Source: Paracoccus aminophilus JCM 7686 (lineage in GTDB: Bacteria; Pseudomonadota; Alphaproteobacteria; Rhodobacterales; Rhodobacteraceae). From it: a DNA stretch of 64,000 nucleotides. Below, in pieces: positions 25,476-34,667 of the stretch (position 1 is its first letter; each line of letters starts with the position of its first letter). Position numbers and translations under genes: made by a program. The stretch spans positions 124,001 through 188,000 of the forward strand of contig NC_022043.1 of NCBI RefSeq assembly GCF_000444995.1, in the 5' to 3' direction. A model generated the notes under the pieces. That model was not told the origin of the DNA and searched no databases. It worked only from the letters and a program-made list of their open reading frames with translations.

Positions 25476-27047
25476 GTGGACGCGCAATCGACCGCCCGCG
25501 TCGTCATTCTGGGCGCGGGGCTTGCGGCACTGACGGCAGCGCTGCGTCTGGCCCCCCGGCCAGTGCTGCTGATCTCTCCCGATCCGCTTGGTACGGGCGC
25601 AAGCTCGGCTTGGGCGCAGGGCGGTATGGCCGCCGCGATGGATCAGGCCGACCATCCCGCGAACCATGCCGCCGATACGGTCGCAGCCGGGGCCGGGCTC
25701 GTGGACCGGAACGTCGCCGATTTCGTCACCGCCGAGGCGCCTGAGCATATCCGCGAGCTGACCCGGATCGGCGCGCCCTTCGACCGCACCGCCGAGGGCG
25801 GCTATGTCTTGTCGCGCGAGGCGGCCCATGGCTTTGCCCGGGTCGTCCGGGTCAAGGGCGATCAGGCGGGGGCCGGGATCACGCGCACGCTGATCGCCGC
25901 CGTCCGGGCCACGCCCTCGGTCCAGATCGCTGAAGGTTGGCTGGCCCTTGGCCTCCATCTCGAGGCCGGACGCGTCGCCGGTGTGCGGCTGATGCGCAGC
26001 GAGGGCTCGGCGCCGTTCTTGCTGAAAACGCCAGCCGTCCTGCTCGCCGCCGGGGGCGCGGGCGGGCTTTATGCGCTCACCACCAATCCCGCGCGCATCC
26101 GGGGGCAGGCGCTTGGTCTAGCGGCGCGGGCGGGGGCGATGATCGCTGATGCCGAATTCGTCCAGTTTCACCCGACCGCGCTTGATTGTGGCGAAGATCC
26201 CGCCCCGCTCGCGACCGAGGCCCTGCGCGGCGAAGGCGCACATCTCATCAACCGGCTGGGCGAGCGCTTCATGCTGGCGCTTCACCCCGATGCCGAGCTC
26301 GCCCCCCGCGACATTGTCGCGCGCGCGATTTATGCGCAGGCGCAGGCGGGGCTGCGGCCAATGCTCGACACGCGGGCTTGCCTTGGCGCGCGCATCCTGA
26401 GCGAATTTCCGATCGTGGCCACGGCTTGCCTGCGCAATGGCGTCGATCCCGCGACCGCTCCGATCCCGGTCGCGGCGGCGGCGCATTATCATATGGGCGG
26501 CGTCGCCACGGATGCTGTCGGGCAAAGCTCGCTGCCGGGGCTTTGGGTCGCGGGCGAAAGCGCCTCGACCGGGCTTCATGGCGCGAACCGTCTGGCCTCG
26601 AACGGGCTTTTGGAGGCGGTGGTCTTTGCCGCCCGCGCGGCCTCATCGATCCATGCAACCCTTCCCCCGGTCGCCGAAGTGCCCCCGGTCGATCTGCCCG
26701 CGCCAAGCCTTGCGCCGGGCGCGACGACCCTGCCCGATCCGGGCCTTGTCCAGAAGCTGCGCCGCGCCATGACCGAAGGCGCGGGCATGGTCCGCACCGG
26801 AGCCGGTTTGCGCCAATGCCTTGGCACGATTGCCGCGATCGAAGCCGCGCAGCCCGATTGCGAGGCTTTGCTCAATATGACCGCGACCGCGACCTTGATC
26901 GCGGCGGCGGCCCTCAAGCGCGAGGAAAGCCGGGGCGCGCATTTCCGCAGCGACTTCCCCGAGAGCCTCGGCCCCGAGGGCCAGCGCAGCCGCATGACCC
27001 TGACCGAAGCCCGCGCGCTTCGCCCGGCCCTTCAGGAGAGCCTATGA
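25476..27047 (+). CDS. nadB: L-aspartate oxidase
   Basis: 523 residues from GTG 25476. FAD motif VVILGAGLAALTAALRLAP, then SSAWAQGGMAAAMD, the conserved region AAAGGAGGLYALTTNPA in part, and QFHPTAL and GLHGANRLASNGLLE, all characteristic of NadB. It oxidises aspartate to iminoaspartate for NadA. Its stop TGA overlaps the nadC ATG (ATGA). Confidence 0.96.
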   Translation: MDAQSTARVVILGAGLAALTAALRLAPRPVLLISPDPLGTGASSAWAQGGMAAAMDQADHPANHAADTVAAGAGLVDRNVADFVTAEAPEHIRELTRIGAPFDRTAEGGYVLSREAAHGFARVVRVKGDQAGAGITRTLIAAVRATPSVQIAEGWLALGLHLEAGRVAGVRLMRSEGSAPFLLKTPAVLLAAGGAGGLYALTTNPARIRGQALGLAARAGAMIADAEFVQFHPTALDCGEDPAPLATEALRGEGAHLINRLGERFMLALHPDAELAPRDIVARAIYAQAQAGLRPMLDTRACLGARILSEFPIVATACLRNGVDPATAPIPVAAAAHYHMGGVATDAVGQSSLPGLWVAGESASTGLHGANRLASNGLLEAVVFAARAASSIHATLPPVAEVPPVDLPAPSLAPGATTLPDPGLVQKLRRAMTEGAGMVRTGAGLRQCLGTIAAIEAAQPDCEALLNMTATATLIAAAALKREESRGAHFRSDFPESLGPEGQRSRMTLTEARALRPALQESL

Positions 27048-27895
27048 CTGCCCTGCCCCCTCTGCCCGACATGATCCTTGAACCCCTCGTGCGCCATGCC
27101 TTGGCCGAGGATCTGGGGACCTATGGCGATCTGACCACGCGCACCGTGATCCCGGCAGGCACCCGCTATACCGCGCAGATCCGCGCCCGCGAGGCCGGAA
27201 TCGTCTCGGGAATGCAGCTTGCGGCCATCGCCTTTCGCCTGATCGACCCCGCCCTGAGCTTCCGCCTGCGCGTCCCGGACGGGACGGGTTTTGCCGCAGG
27301 CGAGGTTCTGGCCGAGATCGAGGGCGAGGCCGCCTCGATCCTCTCTGCCGAGCGGATCGCGCTGAATTTCGCGGGCCGCCTTTCGGGCATTGCCACCGAT
27401 ACCGCCGCTTATGTTGCCGAGACCCGAGGCACCAAGGCGCGCATCACCTGCACGCGCAAGACCACGCCCGGCCTGCGGCTTGTGGAAAAGCAGGCGGTGC
27501 TGCATGGCGGCGGCTTCAATCACCGCTTCAGCCTCTCGGATGCCATTCTGATCAAGGACAATCATATCGCGGCGGCGGGCGGGATCCGGCCGGTGCTGCA
27601 AGCGGTCAAGGCGCGCGCCTCGCATATGATCCGCGTCGAGATCGAGGTTGACCGGCTGGACCAACTGGCCGAAGTCTTGGACGAGGGCGCCGCCGATGTC
27701 GTGCTGCTCGACAATATGGACACCGAGACCCTGCGCGCGGCGGTCGCCATGAATGCGGGCCGTCTTGTGCTTGAAGCCTCGGGCAATATGCGGCTTAACC
27801 GGATCGGCGATGTGGCGGCGACCGGGGTCGATTTCATCTCGGTCGGCGCCCTGACCCATTCGGCCCGGACATTGGATCTGGGTCTCGATTTCTGA
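27044..27895 (+). CDS. nadC: Nicotinate-nucleotide pyrophosphorylase (quinolinate phosphoribosyltransferase)
   Basis: 283 residues from ATG 27044, overlapping nadB. Diagnostic motifs are [32 protein letters not shown] in part ([10 protein letters not shown]), [16 protein letters not shown] and DVVLLDNMD. It converts quinolinate and PRPP to nicotinate mononucleotide, completing the de novo branch encoded by this operon. Confidence 0.97.
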   Translation: MTALPPLPDMILEPLVRHALAEDLGTYGDLTTRTVIPAGTRYTAQIRAREAGIVSGMQLAAIAFRLIDPALSFRLRVPDGTGFAAGEVLAEIEGEAASILSAERIALNFAGRLSGIATDTAAYVAETRGTKARITCTRKTTPGLRLVEKQAVLHGGGFNHRFSLSDAILIKDNHIAAAGGIRPVLQAVKARASHMIRVEIEVDRLDQLAEVLDEGAADVVLLDNMDTETLRAAVAMNAGRLVLEASGNMRLNRIGDVAATGVDFISVGALTHSARTLDLGLDF

Positions 27896-27908
27896 GCCGG
27901 AGAAGAAG

Positions 27909-28736
27909 ATGAGCGCAACTCCCGACCGTAAGGCCCGCCTGACGCCCGGTGACATCCGCGCCCGCAAGGGGGCCGAGCCCATCGTGTGCCTAACCGCCTA
28001 TACGACGCCGATGGCCGCACTTGTCGACCGCTCCTGCGACATCGCTCTGGTCGGGGACAGCGTCGGCATGGTGCTGCATGGGCTCCCTTCGACGCTTGGC
28101 GTGACCATGGAGATGATGATCCTGCATGCGCAAGCCGTCGCGCGCGGGCTCGAGCACGCCTGTCTGGTCGTCGACATGCCCTTCGGATCTTATGAGGAAG
28201 GCCCCGCGCAGGCTTTTCGCAATGCCGCGCGGATCATGGCGGAAACCGGGGCGCAGGCGGTCAAGCTTGAGGGCGGCACCCATATCGCGGACACGGTGCG
28301 CTTCCTCGTTGCGCGCGGCATCCCGGTCATGGGCCATGTCGGCCTGACGCCGCAATCGGTCAATACGCTTGGCGGCTACAAGGTGCAGGGCCGCGGCGCG
28401 GACGCTGAGCGCGTCGCCGCTGATGCCCGCGCCGTGGCCGAGGCCGGGGCCTTCTCGGTCGTGCTGGAAAAGCTGCCCGCAGCACTTGGCGCGCGCATCA
28501 CCCAAGAGATCGCGGTCCCGACCATCGGCATCGGGGCCGGGGTCGATTGCGACGGTCAGGTGCTGGTCATCGACGATATTCTGGGCCTCTTCACCGAATT
28601 CCGCCCGAAATTCGTCAAACGCTATGCCGAGCTGGGCCAGACCGCCGCCGAGGTGATCGCGAGCTATGCCGCCGATGTTCGTAGCCGAAGCTTCCCCGCG
28701 CCCGAACATGTTTTCGCCACGGAAACCAAGGCATGA
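27909..28736 (+). CDS. panB: 3-methyl-2-oxobutanoate hydroxymethyltransferase
   Basis: 275 residues. Motifs: [32 protein letters not shown] and [20 protein letters not shown] in part, with Glu in VVLEKLP. It makes ketopantoate from ketoisovalerate using methylene-tetrahydrofolate. It follows nadC by 13 bases with GGAGAAGAAG before the ATG, and overlaps panC by 4 bases. Confidence 0.97.
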   Translation: MSATPDRKARLTPGDIRARKGAEPIVCLTAYTTPMAALVDRSCDIALVGDSVGMVLHGLPSTLGVTMEMMILHAQAVARGLEHACLVVDMPFGSYEEGPAQAFRNAARIMAETGAQAVKLEGGTHIADTVRFLVARGIPVMGHVGLTPQSVNTLGGYKVQGRGADAERVAADARAVAEAGAFSVVLEKLPAALGARITQEIAVPTIGIGAGVDCDGQVLVIDDILGLFTEFRPKFVKRYAELGQTAAEVIASYAADVRSRSFPAPEHVFATETKA

Positions 28737-29581
28737 GCGCGCCAATCATCCGCTCGCTGGCCGAACTCAACGCCCTGACCCAAAGCTGGAAGCGCGCGGG
28801 CGAAACCATTGGCGTCGTGCCGACGATGGGCGCGCTCCACGACGGCCATATGAGCCTCGTGCGCGCGGCCAAGGCCAGCACCGACCGCGTCATCGTCACG
28901 CTTTTCGTCAACCCGCGCCAGTTCAACAGCCCCGAGGATTTCGCGAAATATCCCCGGACCGAGCTTGCCGACGCGGCCCTGCTTGGCCCCTATCAGGTCG
29001 ATGCGCTCTTCGTGCCCGAAGGCGGCGAGGTCTATCCCGAGGGCCATAGCACGACGGTTTCGGTTGCGGGCATCAGCGCGCCGCTGGAAGGTGCGCATCG
29101 TCCCGGCCATTTCGACGGTGTCGCGACCGTGGTCACGATCCTTCTCAACATGACCCGTGCCGATCGCGCCTTTTTCGGGGAAAAGGACTGGCAGCAGTTG
29201 CAGTTGGTGAAGCGGCTGGTCGCGGATCTGCGCCTGCCGGTCGAAATCATGCCCTGCCCCTCGGTGCGCGCCGAGGACCGGCTGGCGCTGTCGTCGCGCA
29301 ATCAGCGGCTCTCGCCCGAGGCCCGGGTCAAGGCGGCGGCTTTGCCTGCGGCGCTTTTCGCGAGTGCCGAGGCGATTTCGCAGGGCAAGGATGCCGCCGA
29401 GACCTTGGCCGAGGCGCGCGCCTCGCTGGAGACGCGGGGACTTGGTCCGGTCGAATATCTTGAGATCTGCGACGCCGAGACGCTCGGGCTTCCTCGCCCC
29501 GGCGCCCCGGCCCGGCTGCTCGCGGCGGTCTGGCTTGATGGTGTGCGGCTGATCGACAATGTCGCGGTTCGTCTTGGCTAG
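28733..29581 (+). CDS. panC: Pantoate--beta-alanine ligase
   Basis: 282 residues. The nucleotidyltransferase motif [14 protein letters not shown] carries the HxGH signature, followed by [24 protein letters not shown] in part, and SSRNQRLS. It joins pantoate and beta-alanine with ATP hydrolysis. Last gene of the nad-pan operon, coupled to panB by an ATGA overlap. No panD is seen in the window. Confidence 0.97.
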   Translation: MSAPIIRSLAELNALTQSWKRAGETIGVVPTMGALHDGHMSLVRAAKASTDRVIVTLFVNPRQFNSPEDFAKYPRTELADAALLGPYQVDALFVPEGGEVYPEGHSTTVSVAGISAPLEGAHRPGHFDGVATVVTILLNMTRADRAFFGEKDWQQLQLVKRLVADLRLPVEIMPCPSVRAEDRLALSSRNQRLSPEARVKAAALPAALFASAEAISQGKDAAETLAEARASLETRGLGPVEYLEICDAETLGLPRPGAPARLLAAVWLDGVRLIDNVAVRLG

Positions 29582-29596
29582 GATCGCGTGATCCGG

Positions 29597-29634
29597 GTCC
29601 AGATCTGGCCTGAGTTCGGGCCCGGCATCTGGAC
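29597..29634 (+). terminator. Hairpin after panC
   Basis: GTCCAGAT (29597-29604) and ATCTGGAC (29627-29634) are exact reverse complements; the 22-base interior is GC-rich. It starts 16 bases after the panC stop. No T-run follows, so termination may need Rho. Confidence 0.45.
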
Positions 29635-29685
29635 AGCGCGCCCCGTCCGCGCGATACCCGGCCCAAAAGCAGCAAAGCGCGCAGA

Positions 29686-30288
29686 ATGGTATTTCTCTAC
29701 GACCTCACCATGCCCGACATCCTGCAAAGGATCGCGGCGGCCCTGATCTATGCCGGGCTGCAGGGCTTTTTGCTTGCGCTGCTCTTGCATCTTCTCGGCG
29801 ATGCCCGCGCCACCGAGTCCGGGCGGCTGAGCCTGAACCCGTTCAATCATGTGCTGGTCTCGGGTGTGTTTCTCAACATCGCCTTCCGCATGAGCTGGAT
29901 CGCGCCTTTACCCTTCAGCCCGGCCAAGGGTCTGGCGCGGTTTCGGCCATTGATCGCGGTGCTGGCAAGCTTTGCGCTACTGCTTGCTCTGGTCCCACTT
30001 CTCGACCTGGCGCGCGCGCCGCTTCACCAGTACTTGTCGCGCGGGGCGGGTTATATGGTGCTGGCGACGATCGACAGCTTGCAGATCACGCTGGTCGGCT
30101 CGGTGGCGCTTGGACTTTTGCCTTTGCCCGGCCTCTTGCTCGGCACGGCGCTGCCGGTGATCTTCCCGCGCCTTGCCAAACGCTACCGCAAGCTTGCCGG
30201 GGTCGGGATGGCACTGGCGGCCATCCTGCTGATCCTCGGCTGGTTCCCGGATGTGATGCCGCTGGTCAGGGCGCTGCGGCTCGTCTGA
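29686..30288 (+). CDS. M50 site-2-protease-like membrane protein without the HExxH motif
   Basis: 200 residues, about five hydrophobic segments. The stretch GDARATESGRLSLNPFNH (residues 38-55) and the later WIAPLPFSP match the family pattern of M50B peptidases (GD..A...GRLTLNP..H and GWAKPVPVNP). In those enzymes HExxH directly precedes the GD by about ten residues; here the aligned positions read QGFLL (26-30), and the aspartate that follows LNPxxH is also gone (HVLV). The zinc site is therefore absent. A start at ATG 29710 is possible. It may be a non-proteolytic membrane chaperone or scaffold; function unknown. Confidence 0.7.
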   Translation: MVFLYDLTMPDILQRIAAALIYAGLQGFLLALLLHLLGDARATESGRLSLNPFNHVLVSGVFLNIAFRMSWIAPLPFSPAKGLARFRPLIAVLASFALLLALVPLLDLARAPLHQYLSRGAGYMVLATIDSLQITLVGSVALGLLPLPGLLLGTALPVIFPRLAKRYRKLAGVGMALAAILLILGWFPDVMPLVRALRLV

Positions 30289-30322
30289 ACCCCAGCGCGA
30301 GAGCCCCAGCGCGAAAGGTCGC

Positions 30323-31156
30323 CTACTGCACGCCCTTGGCGTCGCCCGGCGTGCCCTCATAGCCGAAATCGGCCATGATCTTCGCAATCGTCCCATCGGC
30401 GACGAGCGCGTCAATCGCTTCGTCGATCTGGGTGCGCAGATAGGTGTCGCGGGTTTTCATCAAGATGCCGACGCGGGTCACGGTTTCCGGCACCGGCGCG
30501 ACCGGAATGATATGCATCTCACGCGCTTCGGGATTGGTCTTTTCCAGCGTCGCAAAGACCGGTTGCCAGATCAGCATCCCGGCGAGCGAGCCATCCGAGA
30601 CCCGATGCGTCATCAGATCCATATCGGCATAGGGCAGCCGGGTGTAACGCTTGGCCTTGGGCTGCTGCTCGTTCCAGGTAATGAAGACGCGCTCGCCCAT
30701 CGAGGACAGCGCCGTGCCCAGCTTGCGGCTGGTCGGGATATCGGACAGTGCTTTGTAGTCATCTTTGACCACCAGCACATAAGGCAGGCTGACATAGGGC
30801 CGGCTCAACACCGACCAATCCGGAAATGGAGAGTTTTCCTGAACCGTCATGCCCATCATCAGATCGCATTTGTTGGTCATCGCGATCAAAAGCTCGTCGA
30901 GGAAACCATCGCCGCTGGTCGGAAAACCACCGAAGCCTTCGTGGAACTCTGCCTTGAGAAACAGCGAATCCGCGATCGCCTGCGCCACCGCATGGTCGAA
31001 ATCATGGATCTTGCCCGAGACATCCGAACAGATTTCGAGCTTGTCGCCCTCAAGCCTGCGGGTGTTCTTGAGCAGCTCTTGGGGCACGCCATAGCTTTGC
31101 GCGAAAGCCGAGCCTGCAACCAGGCTCACCGCGGCGGCCATCAGCCATTTGACCAT
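30323..31156 (-). CDS. Quinoprotein-dehydrogenase-associated periplasmic binding protein (XoxJ/MoxJ-like)
   Basis: 277 residues from ATG 31156, chosen because GAGAGGA lies seven bases upstream; an ATG 51 bases earlier has no site. Signal peptide VKWLMAAAVSLVAGSAFA. The mature protein has the SBP_bac_3 fold pattern (LEICSDVSGKIHDFDHAVAQ, CDLMMGMT). Members of this family are found next to MxaF and XoxF dehydrogenases and are thought to help assemble or activate the enzyme in the periplasm. Downstream of the PQQ dehydrogenase, separated by a strong hairpin. Confidence 0.85.
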   Translation of the reverse strand: MVKWLMAAAVSLVAGSAFAQSYGVPQELLKNTRRLEGDKLEICSDVSGKIHDFDHAVAQAIADSLFLKAEFHEGFGGFPTSGDGFLDELLIAMTNKCDLMMGMTVQENSPFPDWSVLSRPYVSLPYVLVVKDDYKALSDIPTSRKLGTALSSMGERVFITWNEQQPKAKRYTRLPYADMDLMTHRVSDGSLAGMLIWQPVFATLEKTNPEAREMHIIPVAPVPETVTRVGILMKTRDTYLRTQIDEAIDALVADGTIAKIMADFGYEGTPGDAKGVQ

Positions 31157-31214
31157 GACAGATCCTCTCCTCGCGCCCCGCCTGTCCAAAGGGTGCGGGG
31201 CAGACAATGGACAG

Positions 31215-31236
31215 AAAGGGGGCCGAAGCCCCCTTT
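31215..31236 (-). terminator. C(UUCG)G hairpin between the PQQ dehydrogenase and the XoxJ-like gene
   Basis: On the minus strand AAAGGGGGC (31236-31228), loop TTCG, GCCCCCTTT (31223-31215) form a perfect 9-bp stem with a UUCG tetraloop closed by C-G, an exceptionally stable RNA hairpin. It lies 24 bases after the dehydrogenase stop. A partial terminator or a 3' stabiliser would make the dehydrogenase more abundant than the protein downstream. Confidence 0.7.
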
Positions 31237-31259
31237 CCCAATCGCAGGGACAATCGTCC

Positions 31260-33023
31260 TTACTTCGCGTCTTTCTTCAGCTTGAAGACGAAGATCGAGT
31301 TGCCGTTGCCGTTCGGCAGCGGGCTTTCCGGGAAGGCCGAAGCGATCGAGGAGGCCGAGTTCGAATAGCCGGTCGGAACCGCCAGATACTGCTCGCCGTC
31401 GATCTCATAGGTGACGGGCGAACCGCCGATCGGGGCGTTCAGACGCTGCTCCCAAAGCACATCGCCGGATTTGTCGTCGAAGGCTTTGATGTAGCGGGCC
31501 GCATCGCCGCCGAACACGAGACCGCCCGCCGTCGAGATCATCGACGAGGTCGGCGCGACGCGCTGACGGACCTGCCAGGCGTGATCGCCCTGGGTCGGGT
31601 TGATCGACAAAGCCTCGAAGAGACCGGCCTTGTCCTGACCTTCCGGCAGCACGCGCGGACCGAAGGTCACCGAACCCACGGCGTTACCGGCGGTGAACTC
31701 GGATTGCGTCGGGGTCACGTCGTTGCAAGCCTCGGTCAGCGGGACGTAATAGGTCTGGGTGTTCGGGCTATAGGTCCCGACCTGCCAGAGTTTCCCACCC
31801 GAAACCGACGAGCAAACATGGACCGGCTGGCCGACAGCCGTCGGGACCAGATCCTTGTTGATGTGGACCGTGCCATCGGCATCGATTTTCGAGACCACGT
31901 TCTGGAAGATCGTGTCCTTGTGCCACAGGTATTTGCCGGTCTCACGGTCAAGCGCGAAGGCAATGCCGTTCTTGCCCGGAACCGAGATCAGCAGCTTGTG
32001 GTCTTTGCCGTCGACTTTCTGGTCAACCAGAATACGCTCGAACGGGCTGTCGAGGTCCCAGTTGTCTTCCGGAAGGTGCTGGTAATACCACTTCAGCTTG
32101 CCGGTCTTCACGTCCAGCGCCAGCGTCGAGTTGGTGTAAAGCACCGCGCCATCGCCCGAACCGCGGATCAGCTGGGCATAGGGGCCGGGCATACCGACGC
32201 CCCAATAGGTCAGGCCGAGTTCCGGATCATAAGAGCCGGTGGTCCACGGCGTGCCGCCCCAACGGTTTTCCGCCGGAACATCGCCCCAGCTTTCCTGCTG
32301 CTTCGGGTTCTCCGGATCGTCGATCGTGTTGAAGCGCCACAGCTCTTTGCCGGTGTTCAGGTCATGCGCCATGATATAGCAGCCGCCTGCGGTGCCCGCG
32401 ATCGAGCAGCCCGAGATCGCCGAAATGATCTTGTCGTCAACGATCAGCGGACCAACGGTGTAGGAATAGCCTTTTTTCCAGTCGAGGACCTGCTGTTCCC
32501 AAGCGATCTTGCCGGTTTTGACATCCAGCGCGACCAGTTTGGCATCCGGGGTCGTCAGGATGACCTTGTCGCCCGCCAGAGCGATCGAGTTCTTCTGACG
32601 GCGCGCCTGGTTGGCCTGATAGGACCACGAGGCGGGCATTTCCGGCAGAACGTGGCGATAGGTCCAGAGCAGATCGCCGGTCTTGGCGTCGAGCGCCTCG
32701 ACGATGGCGTTCGAGGTCTGCAGGAACATCACGCCGTCATGGATCAGCGGCACGGTTTCCTGAATGCCGGTGTCGGCCATCGGCCAAGCCCAGGCGAGCT
32801 CGAGGTTCTTGACCGTGTCTTTGTTGATCTGGTCAAGCGTCGAATAGCCCTGGTTGTCGAAGGTGCGGCGGAACTGGATCCAGTCGCCAGCCGGCGGATT
32901 GGCCAGAACCTCGGCGGTGACCGGGGTGTATTTGTCGAGTGCGCTTTGCGCGAAAGCGCCCGGCACGAAGGCGATCAGCGCGGTGGATGCGACCAGCAGC
33001 TTTTTGCGAATGTTGAGTGTCAT
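31260..33023 (-). CDS. Periplasmic PQQ-dependent alcohol dehydrogenase, divergent XoxF-context enzyme
   Basis: 587 residues from ATG 33023 (AGGAG nine bases upstream). Signal peptide KKLLVASTALIAFVPGAFA, then an eight-bladed propeller with repeated LDxKTGxxxW motifs (LDAKTGDLLW, LDVKTGKIAW, LDVKTGKLKW). The catalytic Asp323 is followed two residues later by Asp325 (WDLD), the spacing known for lanthanide-dependent enzymes. Unusually, the vicinal Cys-Cys of MxaF/XoxF is not present in its usual place (residues 125-145), the segment normally containing the metal-binding Glu reads SGCSIAGTAGGC (Cys206, Cys215), and the Asn of GNPAPWN is Met278 (GMPGPY). Neighbours are cytochrome c and an XoxJ-like protein. 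Substrate unknown. Confidence 0.88.
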   Translation of the reverse strand: MTLNIRKKLLVASTALIAFVPGAFAQSALDKYTPVTAEVLANPPAGDWIQFRRTFDNQGYSTLDQINKDTVKNLELAWAWPMADTGIQETVPLIHDGVMFLQTSNAIVEALDAKTGDLLWTYRHVLPEMPASWSYQANQARRQKNSIALAGDKVILTTPDAKLVALDVKTGKIAWEQQVLDWKKGYSYTVGPLIVDDKIISAISGCSIAGTAGGCYIMAHDLNTGKELWRFNTIDDPENPKQQESWGDVPAENRWGGTPWTTGSYDPELGLTYWGVGMPGPYAQLIRGSGDGAVLYTNSTLALDVKTGKLKWYYQHLPEDNWDLDSPFERILVDQKVDGKDHKLLISVPGKNGIAFALDRETGKYLWHKDTIFQNVVSKIDADGTVHINKDLVPTAVGQPVHVCSSVSGGKLWQVGTYSPNTQTYYVPLTEACNDVTPTQSEFTAGNAVGSVTFGPRVLPEGQDKAGLFEALSINPTQGDHAWQVRQRVAPTSSMISTAGGLVFGGDAARYIKAFDDKSGDVLWEQRLNAPIGGSPVTYEIDGEQYLAVPTGYSNSASSIASAFPESPLPNGNGNSIFVFKLKKDAK

Positions 33024-33080
33024 TCTCTGTCTCTCCTGAAGGCAGGCTGACCCCGAGGGTCGGGCCCACCGGAACACGGA

Positions 33081-33602
33081 TTATTTTTTGAACTTCGGCA
33101 GTTCTTTGCCCCAGGTGAAGGCTTGGGGCACGTTGGTGTCGCCCGCCTCGATCGTGGTTTCCTGGTTGGCCTGAGCCAGCTGGGCCGCACCGTCTTTGGT
33201 CTCGGCCACAAGCTCGACCGAGGCCATATCGGCCGTGGTCAGCGCCTTGTCACCGGCGCTCGCGCCGTTTTTCTGCATCACATAGGCGATGATGTTGAGA
33301 TAGGTCTCTTCGCCCAGCTTGCCCGGTTCAGCCGGCGGCATCGCCACCGAGATGAAATCATAAAGGCCGCCTGCGGTATCCCAGTTGCCCATGATGTCCT
33401 GACCGAACAGCGCCGGAGCTTCCGGGCCTTCAAGCCGGATGCCGTGGCACTGCGAGCAGTTCGACTGATAGGCCGTCTCACCTGCTTTGGCCTGCTCTTC
33501 GGTAAAGCCGGCCGCGACAATGGTCCCCGTTGACGCGAAGGTCATAGCAAGAGCAGAAGTGATGGCAAGGACGGTGGGTCGTCCGAAAAGTTTGGCTGGC
33601 AC
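33081..33602 (-). CDS. Periplasmic cytochrome c, probable electron acceptor of the PQQ dehydrogenase
   Basis: 173 residues from GTG 33602, chosen because GGAGG sits five bases upstream; the in-frame ATG at 33614 overlaps that GGAGG and has no site of its own, but cannot be excluded. Signal peptide ending near residue 31, a single haem motif Cys49-Ser-Gln-Cys52-His53, and an axial Met candidate in VAMPPAEPGKL. The ~50-residue cysteine-free tail is typical of XoxG-like cytochromes. First gene of the cytochrome-dehydrogenase-XoxJ unit, 57 bases before the dehydrogenase start. Confidence 0.88.
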   Translation of the reverse strand: MPAKLFGRPTVLAITSALAMTFASTGTIVAAGFTEEQAKAGETAYQSNCSQCHGIRLEGPEAPALFGQDIMGNWDTAGGLYDFISVAMPPAEPGKLGEETYLNIIAYVMQKNGASAGDKALTTADMASVELVAETKDGAAQLAQANQETTIEAGDTNVPQAFTWGKELPKFKK

Positions 33603-33926
33603 CTGAGCCTCCATGCTGGTTGGAGCGAGAACGGGTCATCCCGTCCCTGCTTGATCTGATCACACGGCTTTCACCGCTCTGCTTCTGCGCGGTTGACCTC
33701 AGCCGCAGTCCCATCCCGAGCCCCTTGTGGGTCGGGCGTTCAGCGATTCCATCGGATATGCGCGCGCAATTGCAACGGTCCGGTCCGACTTTGGTTGCAA
33801 AGCCGCTCCGCCCCTCCTTAGGGGATGCTCTGGATTTTCTTGAATTTCAAGGGGTCCGTTTGCGGTTTGTCAGATTATTTGTCACCTGACCATCGCGTAG
33901 ATTTAAGGTGATGTTTATACGTCAAT
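33603..33926. other. Intergenic region upstream of the cytochrome c gene
   Basis: 324 bases without a gene between two same-strand units. It should hold the promoter of the dehydrogenase operon. The left half is GC-rich; the right 70 bases are AT-rich and contain the inverted repeats listed separately at 33869-33890. No clear -35/-10 pair was identified. Confidence 0.5.
33869..33890. promoter_or_regulatory. Overlapping inverted repeats, candidate operator of the PQQ locus
   Basis: GTCAG (33869-33873) pairs with CTGAC (33886-33890) over 12 bases, and GTCA (33881-33884) pairs with TGAC (33887-33890) over two. The three GTCA-type half-sites lie about 280 bases upstream of the cytochrome start in the only AT-rich stretch of the gap. 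Confidence 0.35.
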
Positions 33927-34667
33927 CTATTGTTTTTTATAAGTTTCATTCCGTAATGAAGCGCGGATTGCCCGGGTTAATGTGACATCTCCGCGCCACA
34001 AACCGAAGGCCAGATCGGTGCGATCGGCGACCTCGGGGGGAAGCTCGTGCTGCGCAATGCCCTCGGGCAAGGGCGCAAGGGTCGAGGCGATTGCCGTGCC
34101 GCCTGCGCCAAGCCAGCTCGCAAGATCGGCAGGGCTCGCCAAGGGTTTTGGACGCCAGCCCATGCCGCGCATCCAGCCCGACAGCCGCACCCGATCAAGC
34201 CCGGCCGAGCCCAGATAGACGCCAACCTCGGCCCCCGCAGGCACGGCCTCGGGCCCGCCTGCACGAATCAGGCCGATGCGCGCGCCGGTCGGCAGCAGGG
34301 TCATGAAGCCGCGATTGCTGCGGCTGTCGGCCAGCCCGCCGCCCAGCATGTCGCATTGCCCGCGCCCGATATGCCAGTCGCGCGGGTTGAACGAGCGCCC
34401 CATGTTCGGCACCTCGACCAGCCGCAGCGAAAGCCCGAGATCGCGGGCGATGCCCTGCGCCAGACGCAGCTCGGGCCCGGGATGATCGGGATCGTTGGCG
34501 GCAATGACCGGCGCGTCGAGATCGGGCACGCAGAGCCGGAGATCCCCCTGCGCGCGGCGGTCCGAGAGCGAGGTATCGGGCGGCAGATAGCTCAGCGCGG
34601 CGAGCAAAGCGGCAATCACCGCCAGATCGCCAAGCGGCCTCTTCCATCGCTTGAAGCCCCGCTTCAC
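33927..34667 (-). CDS. Small periplasmic binding protein associated with quinoprotein systems
   Basis: 246 residues. One N-terminal membrane or signal segment (LAVIAALLAALSYL). Downstream LRLCVPDLDAPVIAAND and GRGQCDMLGGGLADS have the pattern of SBP_bac_3 proteins and resemble the second group of MoxJ-like proteins found beside PQQ dehydrogenases (family TIGR03871 type, by eye). No conserved amino-acid-binding Arg/Asp pair was traced. ATG at 34667 overlaps the ABC-2 permease stop. It is the last gene of the six-gene transport operon and directly precedes the cytochrome/dehydrogenase unit on the same strand. Confidence 0.7.
   Translation of the reverse strand: MKRGFKRWKRPLGDLAVIAALLAALSYLPPDTSLSDRRAQGDLRLCVPDLDAPVIAANDPDHPGPELRLAQGIARDLGLSLRLVEVPNMGRSFNPRDWHIGRGQCDMLGGGLADSRSNRGFMTLLPTGARIGLIRAGGPEAVPAGAEVGVYLGSAGLDRVRLSGWMRGMGWRPKPLASPADLASWLGAGGTAIASTLAPLPEGIAQHELPPEVADRTDLAFGLWRGDVTLTRAIRASLRNETYKKQ

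Noticed and set aside
31149..33050. Plus-strand open frame of 633 codons
   Set aside because: Antisense shadow of the PQQ dehydrogenase, whose motifs and signal peptide are clear.
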